Under the pieces are notes generated by a model. It did no database searches and had not been told where the DNA came from. It saw only the letters and a list, made by a program, of their open reading frames with translations. From contig NZ_CP016756.1 of assembly GCF_001700965.1 (NCBI RefSeq), positions 310,001 to 374,000 of the forward strand: a stretch of DNA of 64,000 bases, read 5' to 3'. Shown one piece after another: positions 21,499 through 31,009 of this stretch. The first letter of the stretch is position 1, and each line of letters begins with the position of its first letter. Made by a program: the position numbers and the translations under genes. This DNA is from Stenotrophomonas nitritireducens (GTDB taxonomy: Bacteria > Pseudomonadota > Gammaproteobacteria > Xanthomonadales > Xanthomonadaceae).

Positions 21499-23562
21499 TT
21501 ATCGACTCAACGTTGTCTGGTGGGCGCGGAAGGAAGGCAGCAACATCCGATTGCCGTGACCACTGAGGTGATCGCCGTCGAAGAACAATGGTTTTCCGCC
21601 ATCATCAGGAAGACATTCCGGCCCCGGGCACAGCACAGGCAAGGGATCCCAGACACTAGCGCCCGGCAAGGCCTGCGCCACCTGCTGCAGGCTGGACAGT
21701 GCCGGTGCGCGCAGTGCCTCCATTTGTTCGCGCGACACCGTCATTCCGTGTACACAGATCGGATTGTGCCGATTGAATGCATCTGAACAACGGAAAGGCG
21801 GCGCTCCCAATACCGGCTTGGGCGCCTCCAGCACAATACGCACGCCACGCTCGGCCAAGGGCTTCAACTCGGCGATGGCTGCTTCGACGTCAGCCTTTCG
21901 CTGCGCGACAGATGCATCACTGTTTACCCTGAAAAACGCCTGCTCACGATCAAACAGGCTGTATTGTTCAACCAGCCGCGGCACACGCAGACCAGGCAAC
22001 AACAGCACATCGCCTGCTTGCGCATGTGCAGTGACGTCCGCCAGTGTATTACGCACATACGCATCGCAGGCGGAATCGGCTTGTCGGCGCCCCTGCAGGT
22101 CGATGAAGGCGCAACCTGCGCTGGCGTACAGTCGCGCCTGCCCACCGTCGAGCAGAACCAACCGCCGGAGCATCTCCCCGTAAGCCAGTGCATGCGAATC
22201 CCCGGCAACGAACAGGCGCTGAGTAGTCCCCTTGCCATCCGCGCACTGGCCTCGTTCGAACTGCTGCACCTGGCCGCCGGCAACCGGCAGGCGCGAGAAA
22301 ACCAGCTCACAGTCGGGGAATTCCTTCTTCAAGCCCTTTGAATATGGATACCAATCCAGCGGGTGCCGGCTGACGGTGCTCAGCGAGACGTATTTGGCTG
22401 CACGTTCCACTTGCTTCTGCAGCCCCATACCCAACAACAACACCAGTGCACCACCGGCTACCAAACGCAGATCCGAGCCACGCCAGCGTCGGCCGAAGCG
22501 CGCAGGCTGTTCTACACAGCGCCAGGATGCCCAAGCTAAAAGTGCGGTGCACAGCAGCGCCAACGTACCAGTAAGCAGCGACCCCAAACCCACGGTCCAG
22601 CGGAACAGAACGAACACTGGCCAATGCCAGAGGTACAACGAGTACGACATACGCCCAACCACAACCATGGACCGCAGCGACAAGCAGCTGCCAATCCAGC
22701 CCGACGCGGAACGTTGCAGCAGTGCCAGCAAGCCCAGCGTACCCAATACCGGCCATAAGCCATCGATCCAAGGTGAATGGCCAGGCCGTGCAGCCCACAA
22801 GCCGTACCCAAGCACAGCAGCGCAAGCGCCCAGCAGTAGTGAATGCCAAACCCCCGGTTGCCCATCAGCGGCATTCAATCGCCCTCTCATGGACAGAAGT
22901 TGGAACAACAACACACCCACGCCCAATTGCCAGAACCGCGTCGTCGTCTGATAGAAGGATTGAATCTCGTAACCGCCCTGCAGCGCGCGACTGATGGCAA
23001 AAGCCAGCGACCCGGCCGTTGCCAAGGCGAACAGCAGCATGGACAGCCCGCGTCCCTTCCCTCCTTTTTCCCAGCCCAGAAACAGCAACGGGAACAGCAG
23101 ATAGAACTGCTCCTCAACACCCAGCGACCAGGTATGGGTGTAAGGATTAAACTCGCTGCGCGGCGAAAAATAGTCATTGCCGGTGCCGGCCAACACCCAG
23201 TTGCTCAAGCCGACAAAGGCCATGCGGCCGGTTTTGCCACTGGTTTCGCTGAGCCAGGATTCGGGAATGAAAAACGTGCTCAACAGCCCCGTTGCAAGCA
23301 GGCAGACGAGCAGCGCCGGCATGATCCGGCGCATGCGTCGCGCATAGAAACCGAGCACACCCTTCCAGCCTTCCAGACGGGAAGACCGTGCTACCGACGC
23401 ACTGACGACAAAACCGGATATGACGAAGAACACGTCCACACCAGTGAAGCCACCCGGCAACCAATTAGGATTGAGGTGGTAGAAAATGACGGCAAGCACG
23501 GCAACAGCGCGCAGACCGTCGATATGAGGGAAGTAGCCTTCCTGCTTCAGATGTCCCTGCAT
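21499..23562 (-). CDS. OafA/OatA-type O-acyltransferase with C-terminal SGNH domain
   Basis: 687 aa from ATG 23562, preceded by AAAGGG at good spacing. Residues about 10-345 are the acyltransferase-3 membrane domain (YFPHIDGLRAVAVLAVIFYH, FFVISGFVVS, YSLYLWHWPVFV); residues about 440-680 are a periplasmic SGNH hydrolase-like domain with VAGDSHALAYG (Ser456) and a C-terminal DHLSGHG Asp/His motif. Such proteins acetylate O-antigen, peptidoglycan or other envelope glycans. Base composition is visibly lower in GC (parts near 52-58%) than the flanking genes (about 65%), suggesting acquisition by transfer. It is preceded by a hairpin, so it is a separate unit. Confidence 0.93.
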   Translation of the reverse strand: MQGHLKQEGYFPHIDGLRAVAVLAVIFYHLNPNWLPGGFTGVDVFFVISGFVVSASVARSSRLEGWKGVLGFYARRMRRIMPALLVCLLATGLLSTFFIPESWLSETSGKTGRMAFVGLSNWVLAGTGNDYFSPRSEFNPYTHTWSLGVEEQFYLLFPLLFLGWEKGGKGRGLSMLLFALATAGSLAFAISRALQGGYEIQSFYQTTTRFWQLGVGVLLFQLLSMRGRLNAADGQPGVWHSLLLGACAAVLGYGLWAARPGHSPWIDGLWPVLGTLGLLALLQRSASGWIGSCLSLRSMVVVGRMSYSLYLWHWPVFVLFRWTVGLGSLLTGTLALLCTALLAWASWRCVEQPARFGRRWRGSDLRLVAGGALVLLLGMGLQKQVERAAKYVSLSTVSRHPLDWYPYSKGLKKEFPDCELVFSRLPVAGGQVQQFERGQCADGKGTTQRLFVAGDSHALAYGEMLRRLVLLDGGQARLYASAGCAFIDLQGRRQADSACDAYVRNTLADVTAHAQAGDVLLLPGLRVPRLVEQYSLFDREQAFFRVNSDASVAQRKADVEAAIAELKPLAERGVRIVLEAPKPVLGAPPFRCSDAFNRHNPICVHGMTVSREQMEALRAPALSSLQQVAQALPGASVWDPLPVLCPGPECLPDDGGKPLFFDGDHLSGHGNRMLLPSFRAHQTTLSR

Positions 23563-23577
23563 TGCATTCCCTTTCAT

Positions 23578-23606
23578 GACAACGGGCGCCACTGGCGCCC
23601 GTTGTC
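23578..23606. terminator. 13-bp perfect hairpin between DUF2058 gene and acyltransferase
   Basis: Arms GACAACGGGCGCC and GGCGCCCGTTGTC around ACT. It follows the stop of the DUF2058 gene on the minus strand; no U run, so a terminator is likely but not certain. Confidence 0.55.
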
Positions 23607-23624
23607 TGCATCAAATCGAATCGG

Positions 23625-24299
23625 TTACCAGACCAGATCGTCCGGCACCTGGTACTGCGGATCGGCATACGGGTCGGCATCGGCCGGCGCATTCGGATCA
23701 ACCTTCAGCGCCACCGCCTGTGCGAACACCTGTTCGGCCTCGGCCAGCAGCTGCGCCGTCACCAGCAGGTAGCGGCCGTTCTGCTGCAGCACGCCCAACT
23801 CGCCGGCGTTGAGCGCCTTGAGCTGTTCGGCATTGACGTAGATGCGCTTGATCTTGCCGCCATACGGGAAGTGACGGGCGATGTCGGCGTTGGGATCGTT
23901 CAACCCCTTGTCCTTGATCAGCTCGTCGAGCTTGGCACGGGCCTCGCGGCGCAGGCGTGCTTCTTCCTGCTTGAGCCGCTCCGCTTCCATGCGCTCGTCC
24001 TTTTCCTTCTGCGCACGGATCGCATAGGCCTTGGCAAGGTCGATGTCTTCCTGCGAGCGCGGCTTGCGCGGGCCTTGCGCGGGCCGGCCCTGACTTGGCC
24101 TGCCAGGATGTGCGGGCTTGCCGGCGTGGCCAGGCTTGTTGCTGCCTGCATGTGCCGGTTTGTTGCTGCCCGCCTGAGGCCGGCCTTGGCCGGGCGTGCC
24201 CTGCGGGCGCCCATCGCGGCGCGCCTCGGGCTTGCGTTCCGGCTTTGGAGCAGCTTTGAAACCCAGCCCAAGCAGCTGGTCGCGAATATTGTCACTCAT
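23625..24299 (-). CDS. DUF2058 (YaiL) family protein
   Basis: 224 aa. The start MSDNIRDQLLGLGF is typical of the family. Residues about 15-75 are a low-complexity basic tail rich in Gly, Pro, Lys and His, with imperfect repeats (AGSNKPAHAGSNKPGHAG); residues about 80-130 form a charged coiled coil (KEKDERMEAERLKQEEARLR); the C-terminal conserved domain follows (DIARHFPYGGKIKRIYVN). The family is annotated as nucleoprotein or polynucleotide-associated; function is not established. It lies 8 bp after slyX in the same orientation. Confidence 0.85.
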   Translation of the reverse strand: MSDNIRDQLLGLGFKAAPKPERKPEARRDGRPQGTPGQGRPQAGSNKPAHAGSNKPGHAGKPAHPGRPSQGRPAQGPRKPRSQEDIDLAKAYAIRAQKEKDERMEAERLKQEEARLRREARAKLDELIKDKGLNDPNADIARHFPYGGKIKRIYVNAEQLKALNAGELGVLQQNGRYLLVTAQLLAEAEQVFAQAVALKVDPNAPADADPYADPQYQVPDDLVW

Positions 24300-24307
24300 A
24301 GGAAATA

Positions 24308-24547
24308 TCAGTAGTGCGGGGGCGGTGGTTCATCGGCGGCATCGGCGTACAACGCCGTGCGTACCTTGCCCAGATCGTCAAGGAGATGGCGCAGCAGATC
24401 GGCATTGCGCGACCCCTGCATGCGGGCGTCGGCCAATGCCTCGCTCATCTCCGCCAAAGCCTGTTCCTGGAAGGAGACTCGCATCTCCAACTCGACCAGA
24501 CGGGCTTCCAGCGCCTGTTCGCGCTGCTCGGAAGGTGACTCATGCAT
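24308..24547 (-). CDS. slyX: SlyX family protein
   Basis: 79 aa from ATG 24547 ([19 protein letters not shown]), a single helical coiled-coil protein with the family's [12 protein letters not shown] segment and the proline/tyrosine-rich end (PPPPHY). The start overlaps the end of ugd (ATGCATGA), so it is translated after it. SlyX is a small conserved protein of unknown function in proteobacteria. A longer frame from 24598 exists but runs inside ugd. Confidence 0.85.
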   Translation of the reverse strand: MHESPSEQREQALEARLVELEMRVSFQEQALAEMSEALADARMQGSRNADLLRHLLDDLGKVRTALYADAADEPPPPHY

Positions 24548-25889
24548 GTACAGAACGTCCTCGCCCAATGCCGTAATACGCCAGCCCTGCAGCTTCAATC
24601 TCTACCGGGTCGTACAGGTTACGGCCGTCAAATACCACCGCATCTCCCAGGGCCTCGCGCATGCGCGCGAAATCCGGGCTGCGGAACTGCTTCCACTCGG
24701 TGATCACCACCAGCGCATCGGCATCATGCAAGGCTGCAAACGCCGAGTCGCAGAAAACCAGATCCTCGCGCTCGCCAAAAATGCGCCGCGCCTCGGCCAT
24801 GGCTTCCGGATCAAACACCTGCACCTTGGCGCCAGCCTCCCACAACTGCGCCAATACCCGGCGGCTCGGCGCCTCGCGCATGTCGTCGGTGTTCGGCTTG
24901 AATGCCAAGCCCCACACCGCGAAGGTCTTGCCACGCACGCCTTCGTCCTCGCCGCGATCGTAATGACGCTGGATCAGCTCGAACAGATGGCCCTTCTGCG
25001 CCGCGTTGACCGCTTCAACTGCATTGAGCAGTTGTGGCGTGTGGCCATGCTGGGCCGCCGTGCGCGCCAGGGCCTGTACGTCCTTGGGGAAACAGGAACC
25101 GCCGTAGCCAGCGCCGGGGTAGATGAAGTGCCAGCCAATGCGCGGATCCGAACCGATGCCTTGCCGCACCCGTTCGATATCGGCGCCCACACGCTCGGCG
25201 ATATTGGCAATTTCATTCATGAAACTGATCTTGGTCGCCAGCATCGCGTTGGCGGCGTACTTGGTCAGCTCGGCCGAACGCACATCCATTTCCACCACGC
25301 GGTCGCGGTTGCGGTTGAACGGCGCGTACAGGCGACGCAGGACCGTCACCGCGTGCGCGCTGCTGGCGCCGATGACAATGCGATCCGGGCGCATGCAGTC
25401 AGCGACTGCATCGCCTTCTTTCAGGAATTCGGGATTGGAAACCACATCGAAGGCGATTTCCTGGCCGCGCGCCGCCAGCTCTTCGGCAATGGCGGTGCGG
25501 ACCTTGTCGGCGGTACCCACCGGTACCGTCGACTTGTTGACCACCACCGTCGGCCGCGCCAGATGGCGGCCAATGGTGCGCGCCACCGCCAGCACATATT
25601 GCAGGTCGGCGCTGCCGTCTTCATCGGGCGGTGTACCCACCGCGATGAAGATGACTTCGCCATGGGCGATGGCCTGCGCAGCGTCGGTGGTGAAGGCCAG
25701 CCGCCCGGAGGCGTGGTTGGCCTTCACCATCGGTTCCAGGCCGGGCTCGTAGATCGGGATGATGCCCCGCTCCAAGCCGTCGACCTTGGACTGGTCGATA
25801 TCGACGCAGACCACATCGTGCCCTACTTCCGCCAGGCAGGTCCCGGTGACGAGACCCACATAGCCAGTGCCGAAAATAGCTACACGCAT
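24540..25889 (-). CDS. ugd: UDP-glucose 6-dehydrogenase
   Basis: 449 aa. Oxidises UDP-glucose to UDP-glucuronate with NAD, feeding exopolysaccharide and lipid A/LPS sugar pathways. The N-terminal NAD fold is [17 protein letters not shown]; the catalytic cysteine is Cys266 in [14 protein letters not shown]; the C-terminal UDP-binding domain has [18 protein letters not shown]. Length is standard. First gene of ugd-slyX-DUF2058 on the minus strand, 25 bp after the FKBP gene. Proximity to an O-acyltransferase suggests an envelope polysaccharide neighbourhood. Confidence 0.96.
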   Translation of the reverse strand: MRVAIFGTGYVGLVTGTCLAEVGHDVVCVDIDQSKVDGLERGIIPIYEPGLEPMVKANHASGRLAFTTDAAQAIAHGEVIFIAVGTPPDEDGSADLQYVLAVARTIGRHLARPTVVVNKSTVPVGTADKVRTAIAEELAARGQEIAFDVVSNPEFLKEGDAVADCMRPDRIVIGASSAHAVTVLRRLYAPFNRNRDRVVEMDVRSAELTKYAANAMLATKISFMNEIANIAERVGADIERVRQGIGSDPRIGWHFIYPGAGYGGSCFPKDVQALARTAAQHGHTPQLLNAVEAVNAAQKGHLFELIQRHYDRGEDEGVRGKTFAVWGLAFKPNTDDMREAPSRRVLAQLWEAGAKVQVFDPEAMAEARRIFGEREDLVFCDSAFAALHDADALVVITEWKQFRSPDFARMREALGDAVVFDGRNLYDPVEIEAAGLAYYGIGRGRSVHA

Positions 25890-25914
25890 GGTTGCGCCTA
25901 CTCCGTACCCAGCC

Positions 25915-26895
25915 TTACGGCATGATGCCCAGCAACTCGACGTCGAAGGTCAGCGTTGCGTTCGGGCCGATCGGGCCGCCCTGGGTGCCGGCTTCGCCGT
26001 AGGCCAGTTCGCCCGGAATCCAGAAGCGGTACTTGGAGCCGACCGGCATCAGAGCAACGCCTTCGGTCCAGCCCTTGATGACCTGGTCCAGACCGAAATC
26101 AACCGGCTGACCGCGGGTATAGCTGCTGTCGAACACTTCGCCGTTGAGCAGCTTGCCTTCGTAGTTGACGCGCACGCGGCTGCTGGCAACCGGGCGCTCG
26201 CCGCTGCCGGCGCGGATCACCTGGTACTGCAGGCCCGACGGGGTGGTCACCACGCCCGGCACGGTCTTGTTCTTGGCAAGGAAGGCATTGCCTTCTTCAC
26301 GGTTGGTCTGGGCGGCCTTGCCGGCCTCGGCCTTCATTTCCGCTTCCTTGGTGCTGCTGAAGGCCTGGAGCACGGCCTGCGCCTGCTCGTGGTTCATCAG
26401 CGGGGTGCCCTTGGAGAACACGGTGGTGACCGCCTGGAACACCGAATCCAGATCGATGTCCTTCTGGATGCGTGCCAGCGACGGGCCCACCGCGAAGCTG
26501 CCCAGCATCAGGCCGACCTTTTCGCGGTCAACCGACGGCGGCTGGCTGCCCGGCGCCATGCCCGGCACCTGCTGGCCCGAACGGACCATCATCAAGGTGC
26601 GCAATGCCTGGTCGGTCTTCTGAGCTTCTTCCTGCGACAGCAGCGGCTGGCCGCCAGCGAACGCGTTTTCCACGCCGCGGCGCAATGCAGCCACGTCTAC
26701 TTCCGAGGCAATCGGCTCAAACGAGCTGGCCACGTCGATACCGATAGCGTAACCAATCTTTTCACGATCCGAGGTCAAAACAGACTTCTCCTTGGTCGCC
26801 GCCGCAGCGGCAGGTTGTTGCGAAAAAACGACCCCTGGGGCCGCCATCGCCAAAATCAGAAGCGACGCAACCGCGCCACGCTTTCCCATCTTCAT
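25915..26895 (-). CDS. FKBP-type peptidyl-prolyl isomerase, exported (FkpA/Mip-like)
   Basis: 326 aa from ATG 26895, which has AGGA nine bases upstream; it gives a signal peptide ([20 protein letters not shown]). The N-terminal part is duplicated FKBP_N-type dimerisation helices ([28 protein letters not shown]), and residues about 205-320 are the FKBP catalytic domain ([31 protein letters not shown]). It should fold proteins in the periplasm. It is longer than FkpA (~270) because the N-terminal helical module appears twice. Lies 85 bp after the glutathione peroxidase gene on the same strand. Confidence 0.93.
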   Translation of the reverse strand: MKMGKRGAVASLLILAMAAPGVVFSQQPAAAAATKEKSVLTSDREKIGYAIGIDVASSFEPIASEVDVAALRRGVENAFAGGQPLLSQEEAQKTDQALRTLMMVRSGQQVPGMAPGSQPPSVDREKVGLMLGSFAVGPSLARIQKDIDLDSVFQAVTTVFSKGTPLMNHEQAQAVLQAFSSTKEAEMKAEAGKAAQTNREEGNAFLAKNKTVPGVVTTPSGLQYQVIRAGSGERPVASSRVRVNYEGKLLNGEVFDSSYTRGQPVDFGLDQVIKGWTEGVALMPVGSKYRFWIPGELAYGEAGTQGGPIGPNATLTFDVELLGIMP

Positions 26896-26980
26896 TCGCT
26901 GCATTCCTGGAAGTGAACAAACGCCACCGGCGGCGCGAGGGGCGACATTGTCGCATGCGCGCCGCAGATGTCGAGGCGCG

Positions 26981-27547
26981 TCAGCGCTGTGGTGCCGCTG
27001 CGGCCAGCGCGCGGTCGATTGCCGCACGCAGTTCCGGGTCATCCGGCTTCACCTTGCTGGGGAACTGGGCCAGCACCCGCCCATCGCGGGAGATCAGATA
27101 CTTGTGGAAGTTCCAGCCCGGCGCCACGCCACTGAGACGGGTCAGGTCCTGGTACAGCGGCGTCGCTTCCGGACCGACCACGTGCACTTTTTCGAACATG
27201 GGGAACTTCACCCCATAGGTAAGCGTGCAGAACTCCTGGATCTGCGCCTCGGTGCCCGGTTCCTGGCCCCTGAAATCATTGGACGGAAAGCCCAACACGG
27301 CAAATCCACGGGGCGCCAGTTCCTGCTGCAATGCTTCCAGACCTTCGTACTGTGGGGTGAACCCGCATTTTGAGGCGGTATTCACCACCAGCAGCACCTT
27401 GCCGCCATATGCACGATTCAGGTTCACCTCCTCTTTCCCGGCCAGGGAACGGTAGCTGCGGTCCAGCAATGGGCCGGCCACCGCATCCAGCGCGCCACCT
27501 GCAGAAGCAATAAATGCAATTGAAATCAATACATTACGAATATTCAC
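26981..27547 (-). CDS. Exported glutathione peroxidase-like thiol peroxidase
   Basis: 188 aa from GTG 27547, chosen because AGGAGACG lies just upstream; it gives an N-terminal signal sequence (NIRNVLISIAFIASAGG). The peroxidatic cysteine is in NTASKCGFTPQYEGL and the tryptophan motif is GWNFHKYL. The second family motif reads FPSNDFRGQEPG: the Cys and Gln of the common FPCNQF version are Ser and Asp, a variant shared by many proteobacterial homologues. A Cys in EFCTLTYGVKFPMF may serve as resolving residue. Likely a periplasmic defence against peroxides. Divergent from the YtrA-type operon. Confidence 0.9.
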   Translation of the reverse strand: MNIRNVLISIAFIASAGGALDAVAGPLLDRSYRSLAGKEEVNLNRAYGGKVLLVVNTASKCGFTPQYEGLEALQQELAPRGFAVLGFPSNDFRGQEPGTEAQIQEFCTLTYGVKFPMFEKVHVVGPEATPLYQDLTRLSGVAPGWNFHKYLISRDGRVLAQFPSKVKPDDPELRAAIDRALAAAAPQR

Positions 27548-27611
27548 CAGCGTCTCCTGAGTGCGGCAAGCCGTTTGAGATGGCATAGGCCATCAGTTGG
27601 GGCAGAACCAG

Positions 27612-27650
27612 TTGCATCCCGGCGTGTCGGTGTTATAGTTGCATACAACA
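27612..27650 (+). promoter_or_regulatory. Putative promoter with GntR/YtrA operator
   Basis: TTGCAT (27612-27617) and TATAGT (27634-27639) with a 16-bp spacer read as a promoter. An imperfect inverted repeat, TGTTATA-GTTGCA-TACAACA (27631-27650, one mismatch), covers the -10. The YtrA-subfamily regulator encoded 270 bp downstream is the natural candidate to bind it. Transcription would run into the small lipoprotein gene at 27676. Confidence 0.5.
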
Positions 27651-27675
27651 CCAGCCACCCTACACAGGGGCCTTC

Positions 27676-27918
27676 ATGAACACCAAGCACGGCAGACACG
27701 CTCTCCACGCACTGATGGTCACAGGCACCTTGCTGTTGCTGGGTTGCTCGACCTCGCTCGGCAATGGTCTCGCCGTTGCCAGCGATTATGCAGCCCAGGT
27801 GGGCGGTGATGGACAGGACGCCGACGATACCCCCAAAGCGAAACGACCGGCTCGACGGATGCGGACCAGCCTTTCGATGCCTTACTTTTCTTTCGCACAG
27901 CTGAATTCGCGGAGCTGA
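27676..27918 (+). CDS. Small predicted lipoprotein, first gene of the YtrA-type operon
   Basis: 80 aa with AGGGG five bases before the ATG. A lipoprotein signal ends in LLLLGC with lipid attachment at Cys24; the mature part is about 57 residues, first acidic (GGDGQDADD), then basic (KAKRPARRMR). No family recognised. It ends 3 bp before the GntR gene, so it belongs to that operon and may be a sensor or accessory part. The short length makes it less certain than its neighbours. Confidence 0.65.
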   Translation: MNTKHGRHALHALMVTGTLLLLGCSTSLGNGLAVASDYAAQVGGDGQDADDTPKAKRPARRMRTSLSMPYFSFAQLNSRS

Positions 27919-27921
27919 CCC

Positions 27922-28284
27922 ATGAGCGATATCCAGTGGAGCGATGGCGCTCCCATTTACCGCCAGCTGAAGGATCGCGTGATTGCGATGATGCTGGACG
28001 GAATCCTGAAGCCGGGCGACGCCCTGCCCTCGGTGCGCCAGGTTGCGGCCGAATACCAATTGAACCCGATCACCGTCTCGCGCGCCTACCAGGAGTTGGC
28101 CGACGAGAACCTGGTCGAGAAGCGCCGTGGCCTTGGCATGTTCATGACCGAGGAAGCTGCGCAGAAACTGCGCGGGAACGAGCGCGACCGCTTTCTCAAT
28201 GACGAATGGCCGGCCGTGCTGGAGCGGATCCAGCGGCTGGGCCTGACAATGAAAGATTTGCTGCCACCGGGGACCACTCTATGA
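27922..28284 (+). CDS. GntR-family regulator, YtrA subfamily
   Basis: 120 aa, the short form typical of YtrA regulators that lie next to ABC transporter genes. The winged helix covers about residues 10-75 (PIYRQLKDRVIAMMLDG, PSVRQVAAEYQLNPITVS), followed by a small dimerisation tail. GGAG precedes the ATG by seven bases. The stop overlaps the ATPase start (ATGA), a strict coupling. Expected to repress the operon via the palindrome near 27640. Confidence 0.92.
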   Translation: MSDIQWSDGAPIYRQLKDRVIAMMLDGILKPGDALPSVRQVAAEYQLNPITVSRAYQELADENLVEKRRGLGMFMTEEAAQKLRGNERDRFLNDEWPAVLERIQRLGLTMKDLLPPGTTL

Positions 28285-29153
28285 ACGCCGCCGTCGAAGC
28301 CGTCGTTTCCGCCAAGGGCCTGCGCAAGGCCTACAAGCAGAAGCCAGCGCTGGACAACACCAGCTTTTCCATTGAACCGGGCCGCATCGTCGGTCTGATC
28401 GGCCCCAACGGTGCCGGCAAGACCACGGCGTTGAAAGCCGTGCTCGGGCTGACCTCGTTCGACGGCGAGCTGAAGGTCCTGGGGATGGACCCACGCAGCC
28501 AGCGCGACGAGTTGATGAATGATGTCTGCTTCATCGCCGACGTGGCGGTGCTGCCACGCTGGCTGCGGGTGAAGGAGGCGATCGACTTCGTCGCCGGCGT
28601 GCATCCGCGCTTCGACCGCGCCCGCTGCGAGCGCTTCCTGGCCAATACCAAGCTCAGCCCAAAGCAGCGCGTGCGCGAGATGTCCAAGGGCATGGTGGTA
28701 CAGCTGCACCTTGCCCTGGTGATGGCCATCGACGCCAAGGTCCTGGTGCTGGACGAGCCCACCCTGGGCTTGGACATCATGTACCGCAAGGAGTTCTACC
28801 AGCGTCTGCTGGAGGATTACTTCGACGAGCAGAAGACCATCATCATCACCACCCACCAGGTGGAAGAAGTCGAGCACATCCTCACCGACGTGCTGTTCAT
28901 CCGCGATGGCAGGATCGTTTTGTCCTCGGACATGGAAAGCCTGGCGGACCGCTACACCGAACTGCTGACCTCGGCCGACACGGTGCATGCCGCGCGCGCA
29001 CTGGCACCGATCGACGAGCGTGCCCTGCCCTTTGGCAAGACCGTGCTGCTGTTTGATGGCGCGGACCGCAACCAACTCGCCGGCATGGGCGAAATCCGCA
29101 CCCCCGGCCTGGCCGACCTGTTCGTGGCCACCATGAAGGGAACCTACGCATGA
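28281..29153 (+). CDS. ABC transporter ATP-binding protein
   Basis: 290 aa from ATG 28281 (overlap ATGA with the regulator). Walker A GPNGAGKT at residues 41-48, Walker B VLVLDEP with Asp158-Glu159, and H-loop TTHQVEE are intact. The signature motif is degenerate (REMSKGMVVQL where LSGGQ is expected), as in other YtrB-like ATPases. The ~60-residue C-terminal extension is unassigned. Pairs with the permease encoded next to it. Confidence 0.93.
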   Translation: MNAAVEAVVSAKGLRKAYKQKPALDNTSFSIEPGRIVGLIGPNGAGKTTALKAVLGLTSFDGELKVLGMDPRSQRDELMNDVCFIADVAVLPRWLRVKEAIDFVAGVHPRFDRARCERFLANTKLSPKQRVREMSKGMVVQLHLALVMAIDAKVLVLDEPTLGLDIMYRKEFYQRLLEDYFDEQKTIIITTHQVEEVEHILTDVLFIRDGRIVLSSDMESLADRYTELLTSADTVHAARALAPIDERALPFGKTVLLFDGADRNQLAGMGEIRTPGLADLFVATMKGTYA

Positions 29154-30133
29154 ACGCCACCCACCACAACATCACCCCGCTGGGCAAATTCAAGTGGCTG
29201 CTCAAGCGTGAGTACTGGGAAAACCGCGGCGGCTTCGTCTGGGCCCAGGTCATCACCGGCGGCATCGCCATCCTGTTCGCCATCATCGGCGCCCTGATCG
29301 GTGCGTTCGCCGCGCGTAATTCGGACGGCATCAACGAGATCGGCGATGTCAGCGAATACCTGAAGGTCATGGGCGCGTTCGGCGATGGCCTGCTGCTGGC
29401 GGGCATCTTCCTGGCCTCGCTGATACTGGCCTTCGTGGTGTTCTTCTACGCGCTTGGCAGCCTCTACGACGACCGCCGCGACCGCAGCGTGCTGTTCTGG
29501 AAATCGTTGCCGGTTTCCGACACCCAGACCGTGCTGTCCAAGGCCCTGTGGGCACTGGTATTGGCACCGTTGATCGCGATGGCGATCGGCCTGATCGTCG
29601 GCCTGGTGCTCTGGGTGGTTGCCATGATTGGTGCGGCCGCCGCCGGTGCCACCAGCCCCTGGGCCATTGCCACACACTCGCACCCGTTCCGGATCCTGGG
29701 CCTGGTCCTGAGCACCTTGCCGGTAAGCCTGCTGTGGGCACTGCCGACCGTCGGCTGGCTGATGTTCTGCTCGGCGCTGGTACGTTCCAAGCCCTTCCTG
29801 TGGGCGGTGCTGCTGCCACTGATGGCCTGCACGATGATCAGCATCCTCGGCGCCATGCCAGGCGTGAAACTGCCTCTGGGCTTGATCTGGTACACCGTGG
29901 CCTACCGCGGCCTGCTCAGCGTGTTCCCGTCCTCTTGGTTGCCGCGCGGGCTGACCGACACCAATATCGGCAACGATGACATCCAGAGCCCTGCCGACCT
30001 GGTGCAGTGGCTGCTGCAGCACCACAGCCTCAGCAAGGTACTGGCCGATCCCGACATCTGGATTGGCGCAGTGATAGGTATCGCCCTTATCGTTGGAGCG
30101 GTTTATCTGCGCCGCCGTCGCGACGACATCTGA
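29150..30133 (+). CDS. ABC-2-like membrane permease of the YtrA-type operon
   Basis: 327 aa, about six hydrophobic segments (WAQVITGGIAILFAIIGALI; LLAGIFLASLILAFVVFFYA; GLIVGLVLWVVAMIGAAAAG and others) and cytoplasmic start KWLLKREYWENRGG. The segment YDDRRDRSVLFWKSLPVSD between TM helices is the usual ABC-2 coupling region. It overlaps the ATPase gene by four bases (ATGA) and ends 21 bp before the GSGD-repeat protein gene. Substrate unknown. Confidence 0.88.
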   Translation: MNATHHNITPLGKFKWLLKREYWENRGGFVWAQVITGGIAILFAIIGALIGAFAARNSDGINEIGDVSEYLKVMGAFGDGLLLAGIFLASLILAFVVFFYALGSLYDDRRDRSVLFWKSLPVSDTQTVLSKALWALVLAPLIAMAIGLIVGLVLWVVAMIGAAAAGATSPWAIATHSHPFRILGLVLSTLPVSLLWALPTVGWLMFCSALVRSKPFLWAVLLPLMACTMISILGAMPGVKLPLGLIWYTVAYRGLLSVFPSSWLPRGLTDTNIGNDDIQSPADLVQWLLQHHSLSKVLADPDIWIGAVIGIALIVGAVYLRRRRDDI

Positions 30134-30154
30134 CACTCGATCAGGAGAATGTTC

Positions 30155-30979
30155 ATGTACAAGACGTTTCTACTGGCCGCGTTGCTGGCGGCACCCGGCG
30201 CCGCCTTCGCCGCCCAGCCCTGCGCGATAACCGCACCAAAGTCGCTGAATCTGGACCTGGCCGGCAGCAAGATCGTGGTTTTCGAGGTCAACAGCCATGA
30301 CCTGCGCCTGCAGGCCAGCCCCGGTGCCAAGGCCGCCCTCAGCGGACGTGCCTGCGCCTCGACCCAGGAACTGCTCGACCAGCTTTCGCTGAGCCAGCGC
30401 AAGGAGGGCGACAAACTGGTGGTGACGCTGGAGCGCAGGAACCAGGGCCTGCATTTCAACTTCGGCAGCAACTACGCCTACCTGGACCTGACCGGCAGCC
30501 TGCCTGATGACGTGCTGGTACAGCTCAAGGTCGGCTCCGGCGACGCCTCGCTGGCCGGCGCGCAGAGCATGAGCGCCGATGTCGGCTCGGGCGATGTCAG
30601 TGCCCGCGACATCAAGGGCCTGGCTACCGCCGCAGTGGGCTCGGGCGATGTCGAATTCAACAATATCGGCTCGCTGTACGTGTTGTCGGTGGGCTCGGGC
30701 GACGTCAAGGCCAATGGTGTGCGCGGCAATGCCCGCGTCGGCACCGTGGGCTCCGGCGATGTCGAGCTGCACGGCGTGCAGGGCGCGGTAAGCATCGAGA
30801 GCATCGGCTCGGGTGATGTGGACATCCGTGACAGCCGCGGCGCTGTGAGCCTGGGCGCGCTGGGCTCGGGTGACCTGGACGTGCGCGGTGCCGCCAGCCT
30901 GAAGGTGGAACGTGTCGGCAGCGGCTCGGTCAACCATTCCGGCATCACCGGCGCAGTCGATCTGCCAAAAAAACGCTGA
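30155..30979 (+). CDS. Exported GSGD-repeat (GIN/DUF2807-type) beta-rich protein
   Basis: 274 aa from ATG 30155, with AGGAG seven bases upstream; signal peptide MYKTFLLAALLAAPGAAFA. From about residue 125 the protein consists of eight repeats of about 18-23 residues, each built on VGSGDV (GSGDASL, GSGDVSA, GSGDVEF, GSGDVKA, GSGDVEL, GSGDVDI, GSGDLDV, GSGSVNH). This is the right-handed beta-structure seen in DUF2807 head domains. It should sit in the periplasm or on the outer membrane. Codons of the repeats are varied, so the array is old. Operon position ties it to the ABC transporter. Confidence 0.85.
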   Translation: MYKTFLLAALLAAPGAAFAAQPCAITAPKSLNLDLAGSKIVVFEVNSHDLRLQASPGAKAALSGRACASTQELLDQLSLSQRKEGDKLVVTLERRNQGLHFNFGSNYAYLDLTGSLPDDVLVQLKVGSGDASLAGAQSMSADVGSGDVSARDIKGLATAAVGSGDVEFNNIGSLYVLSVGSGDVKANGVRGNARVGTVGSGDVELHGVQGAVSIESIGSGDVDIRDSRGAVSLGALGSGDLDVRGAASLKVERVGSGSVNHSGITGAVDLPKKR

Positions 30980-31009
30980 TTTCCCTCTGGACGCAACGGA
31001 ACGCACATC

